A stretch of DNA of 64,000 nucleotides from Pomacea canaliculata (lineage: Eukaryota > Mollusca > Gastropoda > Architaenioglossa > Ampullariidae): the NCBI RefSeq assembly GCF_003073045.1, contig NC_037593.1, positions 19,566,812-19,630,811 of the forward strand, written 5' to 3'. The notes under the pieces were generated by a model. It made no database searches. It was not told where the DNA came from and saw only the letters and a list, made by a program, of their open reading frames with translations. Below, one piece after another: positions 56,410 to 64,000 of the stretch. Every line of letters starts with the position of its first letter. Positions within the stretch are counted from its first letter, which is position 1. The position numbers and the translations under genes were made by a program.

Positions 56410-56573
56410 TGAGATTGTGATTGTGTGCATGGTTGGGACGTATGACAGAAAGATAAAATTGTTGTTATTTGAGAATTCTGATATGTAAGACATTCTTTAT
56501 TGTGTTGATCTGTGCTTTATTTAGAAGAATACACATTTCCCTCAATCTATTTTATTTGCTGCAGCATGGCATC

Positions 56574-56579
56574 AATAAA
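56574..56579 (+). terminator. Poly(A) signal of PSMC4
   Basis: AATAAA 165 bp beyond the homologous stop codon. Confidence 0.65.
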
Positions 56580-57789
56580 ACTATGTGAAGACCATCTGAA
56601 GATTTGTTTTTGGGCCCTTCTATTATTGAGCATTCAAGTAATCTATCATTTTGTAAAGAATTATCAATGAAATCTCAGAAAAATAACACCTATGAACATT
56701 TTATATAAGCGGCCATAATGTAATGACCTTTTTATATAAAGTAAGTGTCAAAGAATAACGGACTAAAAGGTAAATCCTTAACTTTTGCTACACAGTTTGC
56801 ACCCACAAATGGAAAAGTCTTCATAGCTAAAGCTCAATTGCATTGATACGCTCGTATTGAATGAGTTGACCTTCCAGTTGCTAGGGATTAAGGCATTGAA
56901 GACCACACATTTTTGGGGGCCAGCAGCCTTTTATGAAGCTAATGCCTATATTTCACTCCTTTACCTCCCTCAAGACTACTACAAAGCAACTATTCATGCC
57001 ACAATTACATCAATCAGGGAAAGTTCACTGTGCCACAGAAGGATTGAACAGGTTGTGCATACTTCCAGACTTGGACCCCAGGGCAAATTCTTTATGTTTG
57101 AGGTATGATTAGTCAGCTAAGTAACATGCCAACTGCTTGCTGTACCGGTTTCTGGTTTTCAGCTCTGGGAACAAGAAGGGTTCACAAGCCACTGAGATAA
57201 GTTGTTATGGATGCCATGACACCCTGAAACAAAAAAACTCCCTACACCTAACCCAAACCCTCACCGTAACTCTAACCCTTTTATCTGGCTTGTAAAATGT
57301 CATTGCTCATCTTGTACCCAGCTCTGTACAGTCCTGGATTTGGTGGACAAGTATCAGACATCAGTATTGTGAGTGACTTGAGTGGTCTGATGCTGAATTT
57401 TACTTAACATTTGAACAGACAGGCTTATGCTGAAAGTGTTGTAAAGGAATCTTTATACCACATGGTCAGAGTGCAAGGAAATCAAGACAGAAGTCTCTCA
57501 TCTCTCTGCGAAACACTTGTCAGTGCACAAGTAGCTGCCAACACCACTAATACTCAAGCATTATTGCTCTCACACATAGTTGTCATGGCGATTGATTGTA
57601 GCTTATTCAAGAATCAGGATACTGGGGTTTCCCCACTTGCAAAAAGCAGGTCTGTGCTGTCCACATTTTTGCATCTCCTTTTGATATAAGGCTGGCTGCT
57701 TTGCCATATGATGGTGGCTAAGTTTCTGAGTTGGCAAAAGTGTGAAAAGCTTATCCATTACAAAAATACAGATAAAGAAGCCAGGTGAG
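56580..57789. other. Convergent intergenic region PSMC4 / TIR gene
   Basis: About 1.2 kb. It includes the 3' flank of the TIR gene on the minus strand and a short telomere-like degenerate stretch (57245-57281, CTAACCC-type units). Two open frames on the plus strand (56857-57108, 57411-57689) start at TTG and match nothing I recognise. No gene is supported. Confidence 0.4.
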
Positions 57790-60700
57790 TCAGGATGATA
57801 ATATAGATGGGAAGATCTCCAGAAGAGACCTGTTTCTTAAATAGTTTGCACAAGCATTCTTTAAAGCACAGCACATGTCGACGACCTTCTTCGCCTTTTT
57901 TTCCTTGTGTGTAGCTGAGCTAGTGGTAGAAATATTTTCATTTTCAGAAGACTGCTTGACACTTGCCCTTGATATGTCATTTGCCAGGGCCTTATCTGGT
58001 GTTGCCGAAGGACTTGGCTCCTTTATACCATCATGAAATGTTTCACTGATGACTCCCAAAGGAATAAGACACTGTACAAAAAATGGCAGTTTATGACAGA
58101 ACAAAGACGACAAGATTTTTAATCTGTTACATTTAAGTTTAGAATTAAATGAGATTCTGGAAAAAATGAAGTTATCATGATGATGACAAAGGTGTGCTAA
58201 AGATTTAAAATAGTAAACTTGATAAAAATGAATTTAAGTATTTGCCATAACAATGTACACTTAGCGACATGCAGATTGTACTAAGGTAAGACATTTAAAA
58301 AATCTCCAGCAGACTATTTCCCAATATTCTGCTATGTGATGCAATTATAACTAGATATTTCATAATGATAAATGTAACAAATGGACTAGCTAATCTCTCT
58401 AGCAAAGACATTTTATACTGCTGTGTCTCCACATGAACATAATTTGAACATCATTTCACCTGTTCTAGAGAAACACATCTAGCCTCTGCATGATGCCTCA
58501 GCTGCAGTAAGTTTACAATGTTGGTGGGCCATTCCACTGCCTGTGGCTTTAGACCTGCAATATTAGTAGCAAGTGACTGCATTTATACTTTTACAGAATA
58601 TCCAACATTTAGATCAAATTTTACTTTGAGAATATCATCAACAACATTCAAAGTTCAACAATAACTGTGAAAATGGTAAACAGACAGCCTTTTTCATGTT
58701 GTTTCTTTGCATTGTTTCAAAGATGCACTCGCAGGTCTTATTGTCCAGTTTCCTACACTATCTGACCTGTAGACTCATTTACACAATGTCGTGTAGATTA
58801 TGAAATGGTTTTAGTTGCTGCAAAGACTTGCAACTATAATTATGGGAATTAGTAGACATACACATCCCTCACCTTATCAACATATTTATACATGAACACA
58901 GACACAGGACCAAATCATATCAAACTATACTCCTCACCCTTCTGAGAGTTTTTCCATTATGTCCAGAGCTGCTGTTGAAAGGGCTAGTTTTTCATGCCCC
59001 TTACAGGAAAATGTGCTTCGACCTTCAAAGAGGTCAACAAGAATCTTTTCAGATGCCTCTGGCATTTTTTTACTCATGCGCATCCAGATGTTGTCCCCAA
59101 TGTTGATGCTGTGAGGGAGGATATGAGCATATGTTGGCAGGTGTTTGGTGTGGTTGGCTTGGATGAGGTATAGCACTCTTCTATCCTTCGTCTAGAGATT
59201 GAGCCCCATCAACATCATCAAGAAATAATTTTATTCATTTTAGCCAATGGATATTACATAATAATGACAAAAACAATATTCAATATTTTTCACAGTAATA
59301 TTGAAATATAAAACTATACAGGTGTAAAAAATGCAACAATTTAAAAACAATTTCACATGGTAAGAAACATACTTCCATTAGCAATCTTCAATAATAGAAT
59401 GCCTGATATAAATGTAAGCATGCCATTATGTGCATGCACACAAAAACATAAAGAAATCATACAGAATAAAACTCAGAATCTAATCCATGGAATGTTAAGG
59501 CAAACTCAAGGATTACCATTTTTCATAATTTTGAAAAATTTGTTTTCTTGAATACTCACCATCCGTTGTCGACACAAAGCAGTATGAAGCTCATGGCGAT
59601 GCTGCACAGAGGCCATGTAGTCGTCTGACACAAATGTCACCACTATGTCTGCCGAGTCCACTGCTTGTATTTTTGGCATTTTAGAAGTTTGTTTGAGAAG
59701 AAAGGAAGTCACATGAGACATCAGATGCAAGCAGTTTAGACAAAATGGCTGCATGCTTAAAACAGTCTTGTGCATAATTCAGTACCACTCTTTTCAATGG
59801 CTGTTCAGGATCTCGTATTTGAACATCAGCTGGTTTTGATTTTGGCATTTTCAGTTGGATTTCACCTCATTGAAGATGAAGCGGTTGTTGAAGTCTTTCA
59901 TACGCCATGCCTCCAAGACATTTTGAAATGGTAATGGATGTGAGGGCTGGAAAAAAAAAGACTGAAATTATTTAGGCTTGAACTGTAACAAAATTCTATA
60001 TTGAAATGCTACTTAATTATAACAGAAATTACAGTCTGTCCCAAACTAAAAGGGTTAACTACAAAACATAAACAAAAAATTAACAAGTTTTTTTTTAAAC
60101 ATCCTGTCATTTTTCAAGTCATGTTTTCTCCCGTCAGTAGCACTCTGGCATTTTCCCCCTAAAATATTCACACAAAGAGTCAATACAAAATTCAACTGCG
60201 TGTGACTGATGATAAAATTCACTGACTCGTGAAAACCTGAGGTCTGGCTTTTTATAACAAAGCCATTTGTCAATGATTCTGGCCAAGGTGATTTGATCTG
60301 CACGTCTGGAACTCCTCATGTCTAGGATAGGGACAACAGAGAATGAAGCTGGAATTTCCTCAACATCTTCTTCTGCAAGCACTGGGATCAGAATGATTCC
60401 ATCCTGAAACATGGGATCTGATGTTGGCAAGTGTCAATCAGATAATCATTGTTTAAACTTTTACAATGTGTTGCCAAGTATTATATTACCTCTTGTGATC
60501 TTTTGACTAGACCTACACTATAGGTTTAATAGATAGCACTCATGGTCTTTTGTCCAGGTCTAGCAGTGATGAGAGTTGTGTGTAGTTTGCTCTTGAAAGT
60601 GTTAAGGCACAGAGCATTTACAAATGTGAGGAGTATGTTCCACCTTTCCACTGCTATTTGAGTAAAGAAATTTTTGCATAGCAGTTTTATGTTTCTGGTT

Positions 60701-63700
60701 TGTAACTCTTTCTCATGTAATGTCGAACAATAATATCCAGTATTACCAGAGTAATGAATCACAGAAGAAGATACCATAAAAGTGATATAGCAATTTGGGG
60801 ATTTAGAATACTGAGAAGCTAGTAAGAAAGCCAAACCTGCGACAAGAAGCGTGCCAGTGCAATGTTATACTCTTCCTGGCATACTGTAGAGTTGAAATAT
60901 GCTGAACTCAACATGGCTATAACACATTTTGCCTGATCCACTGCTTCATACAGTGCTTCTTGCCAAATTTTACCTGTGAGAATACAAACTTATCATTTTT
61001 TTTTTTAGTGACTGTCACAAAGAATGTATGAAAATTTCACTTGAAATTGACCAAGTACTTAAGCAGTCTCGACAAAGATCTGTTCCAGCTTGTACATGTG
61101 GTTTGTAAATTATTTTGTGTCACCACAGATTTTTATATTTAAGATGGCATTAACATTATCAAATAGAGCAGCTTAAAACAACAATGCATCCTCAGCTTGA
61201 AGTAACGAGTAAACCCCTTTTTGTCTCAACCAACACTGAGATGAGATGGTAAGCTTTATTAAGTCTTCCTTTAGTTAAAAAAATAATACTAAACAACAGT
61301 CACCTGCCCTTAATTCGCTCGTGTCAAAAAAAATCTTCATATCAGGATCAGCATCCTGTAGAGCTCTGTGCAAGTGATGAGGTAGCTCAGGATTCTTGTG
61401 AGCATAAGAGATGAACACATCATAGTTGCTGTTCATTTCGTCTTGATTGTGATGGCTTGTCTTACTAGTGGGTTCAGTCTGCATGTCAGCATCCAAATGC
61501 TTGATCAACAAGGAACAGGCTGTAATAATCTTCCCCTCTGCAGTCTCTCCATCATGTCTTACCCTGATGAGCGGTTAAAACAAAATCTTTGTAACAGCTC
61601 TCATGGATGAAGTGCTTTTACATTTGTAAATGTTTACAAGATGGTTAAAAGCCCTATATTGTATAATCTGTTTCTGATTTTTAAAGGGTGTAAATTTTAA
61701 CTACACTATATGCCAAAAGTAAAATCCTTAATTTCTTTAATCAAGAAAAGTTGATGACAAAATAGTTTTCAGATAAAAACTTTAAGTGATTTACAATAAA
61801 AGAATATATTGCTTTATGTACAGATTGCAATTTTAGTTTTCAATATTATGGGATTTTATTGCAGTGGATTGAGTTCTTACCTGCATTCTGTGTATTGTAC
61901 AAGGGTCATATATGATGGAAGCATGTCAACTGTTTTCATATAAAATGGGGTTAATATGTCTCGGCTAGTCAGACGGTTGCAGCAAAGTGCAATGTTGTAC
62001 TGTTCCAAGCATTCTGACTGTGCAATGTAGTCAGGGGTTAAAACTGCTACAACTCTATAAAAGAGAAATGAAAATAGTTTAATAATATATTTAAAATACT
62101 TCCATAAAAAAACCTTTTAACTAAAAGTCTGTACACTGAAGATAAACCTTCGAAGGGATGGCATGGGAAAACAAACCAAAGAAATTGAAAATATTATGTT
62201 TAGAATATGTAATGTAGATACAACTGATGCTGCACTACTTTAATGACGTTTGCCAAAATATAATCTGAATGAAAGCAGCTGGTAGACTTGGTCAGGATTC
62301 AAAGACATTATATCTGTACCTGCGTGAGTGAATCATTATGTCAAAGATTTCCTCTTGCCAGACTTGCCCATAGTCATGAACAAGGTCTTCTGAATAGACA
62401 ACAATGCTACTGTCAAATTTCTGTAGTCCTTTTCTGATTTGCTCAGCTAAGGTGTTGTCTTCCTTGCAAAATGAAATGCAGACATCATACTTCTTTTCTT
62501 CTTGACTTGGCTTCAGAATGAAACAGAAGATGACCGTCAAAACAATTATCTAGCATGGCTTCATATAAATGTTTTGAATTTCATCAACTATCTAAACCCA
62601 TCTCCCCCCAAAACAAATTATTATGACAAATATTTATATCATTCTTTGTTTACTGCTGTGTTTACTACAAAACAAACAAATAGTACACATCATAATCATT
62701 TCCATGAAAGGACCAACCAGCTTTTACTAAGGGCATTTATGAATATTTAATCAACCTCCATTTACAAAAGAAACAGAGAAAATGCATAGCACATCAAAAG
62801 GAAGTATTCAAACATTATTTCTTGTATAAGTACAGTTAACATTGACTTGCTCACAAAAATAGATCAGTATGAATCCTTACCCACATTCACCCCCTAGAAA
62901 ATCATGCACACCCAAACTCTGTGTGTGTGTATAAAATTAACGTTCTTATGAAAGAATTTGAATCGGTAAACTATAAAGTAATAATTACTTTTTGTTTGTT
63001 CAATATCCTTCCATTTCTTCTGGAGCTTGGAAAATATTTCAAGAAGATCATTTTGGGCAGGAGATAAAGAAGCAGGATTGTTTGTGTACACCACTATCTT
63101 CAGACACTTCAGAGGTAGGCCTGCCCTGATCCAGTTACAGGAGGCAGTAACTATTGACCTTAGAGCTAGGTCCTCAGCATGTCCCTGAAAAAAAAAATCA
63201 TAAATACTGTTATGTTTTGCTTCAACAACAGAAAACTGCAACAGTATCATCCTAAACAAAATACTCCATTTTCTTCTCATCAAAAAAGTGAAAATTACCA
63301 GTTTGGGAATAACTTTACCTTTGTTTCGGATAAATAAACATCTCTGAGACTGTTTCATCAGATGTGTATCATCTGCTGTCACAGAACACACACACTATAC
63401 TGACATTTGCTTACCTGGTTTCCTGCAGCTAATAGAGGTGTTATGACTGTCATTTCTTTGTCATTAAAAATTGGCATCATTGCTCGAAATATGGAACTAA
63501 TCTGAGCAGGCAGTTTTTCATCCTCTTCATCCTGAAAGACACAAGTTATTATTAGCAGCTGTTTACAGGTTGTGAGCTATCTTTCTGCTACTAATTTCAA
63601 GCTTTCCTGTTCACTACCATGTTTGCTTGAAAAGCGCTTTATCCTGTCCATTGGACAAGCTCAAGGAGATTCACAAATGACAAAAGATGGTGTGACAACA

Positions 63701-63958
63701 AAATAAGGTGATGACAAAATAAAACAGTATACTAGATGGTACTATTGCTACTAATATTGTTTTCAAAACTGTTATAGAAAGATAAGTGAAATATAAATAC
63801 ATGTACCTTATTTTCTTGACACTGAAAAGTATGCTATCATCATTAGGAAATGTTTAACAAGACTTTTCGAAGAAGCACGCAACTTCAATAACTACCATCA
63901 GGAATATTTATAGAATTACTAGTTCCATCTGGCCTCCTGTGATTGTTTTTCCATCAAA
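57790..63958 (-). CDS. Multi-TIR protein with macrodomain-like N-terminal segment (5' end outside window)
   Basis: Minus-strand exons, 5' to 3': 63920-63958 (tentative), 63415-63531, 62989-63184, 62320-62510, 61881-62054, 61304-61563, 60837-60973, 60227-60403, 59560-59946, 58938-59191, 58460-58554 and 57790-58071, about 768 residues so far. Residues 1-105 resemble a macrodomain-like fold (VITPLLAAGNQ, RAGLPLKCLKIVVY). TIR1 (about 125-235) opens with KKYDVCISFCKED and has VVAVLTPDYIAQSECLEQYN. TIR2 (268-430) has NYDVFISYAHKNPE, IFFDTSELRAGKIWQ and FNSTVCQEEYNIAL. A third, degenerate TIR (470-620) has ADIVVTFVSDDYMASVQHRH. A Ser- and Lys-rich tail follows, ending LLEIFPSILSS. TIR domains act as immune adaptors or as NAD+-cleaving enzymes; which applies here is unknown. 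Four one-base homopolymer changes (near 62991, 59865, 59689 and 58938) are needed to keep phase; with them the total is a whole number of codons. The segment resembles bacterial-style TIR (TIR_2) more than Toll-receptor TIR. Confidence 0.75.
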
Positions 63959-64000
63959 CTGATGTCAAAATCAGGCACATCAGTCCAGGTAATTATATAA

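Noticed and set aside
56857-57689. Two plus-strand open frames downstream of PSMC4
   Set aside because: Both begin at TTG rather than ATG and have no splice support or recognisable homology.

Overview
The window is animal nuclear DNA: AT-rich, with GT-AG introns of about 0.1-3 kb, AATAAA signals, microsatellites and remnants of hAT and LTR elements. The gene set and intron style fit a lophotrochozoan, most likely a mollusc; this placement is an inference, not something a single gene proves. All gene models are hand-spliced, using splice-site motifs, phase continuity and protein-family knowledge.

Layout. (1) 1-1653 minus: 5' part of a secreted or membrane protein whose ectodomain resembles the ligand-binding region of ionotropic/glutamate receptors; it runs off the left edge. 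(2) 6356-16782 minus: a 12-exon Dispatched-family RND transporter of 1,091 codons with no frame break. (3) 22121-24550 minus: ZNRD2 (SSSCA1), four exons, head-to-head with (4) 25033-39423 plus: NUP133, 34 exons. (5) 40531-42674 minus: a two-exon rhodopsin-type GPCR with a very long Ser/Thr/Asp-rich N-terminus. (6) 42.7-51.5 kb: a gene-poor, transposon-rich island with a hAT-type MITE, a duplicated BESS-like exon, another hAT end and a 1,114-bp solo LTR with perfect 5-bp target duplications. (7) 51516-56409 plus: PSMC4 (Rpt3), nine exons. (8) 57790-63958 minus: the 3' part of a gene encoding a macrodomain-like segment followed by three TIR modules; it runs off the right edge. This last gene is the most novel-looking locus.

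No operon-like or shared-pathway logic links the genes. ZNRD2 and NUP133 probably share a bidirectional promoter. PSMC4 and the TIR gene are convergent.

A quality signal runs through the right half. NUP133, the GPCR, PSMC4 and the TIR gene carry about ten frame or splice-phase breaks. Each is explained by a one-base length change, nearly all in a homopolymer run. The Dispatched and ZNRD2 models have none. I read these as probable base-calling or assembly errors rather than pseudogenes.
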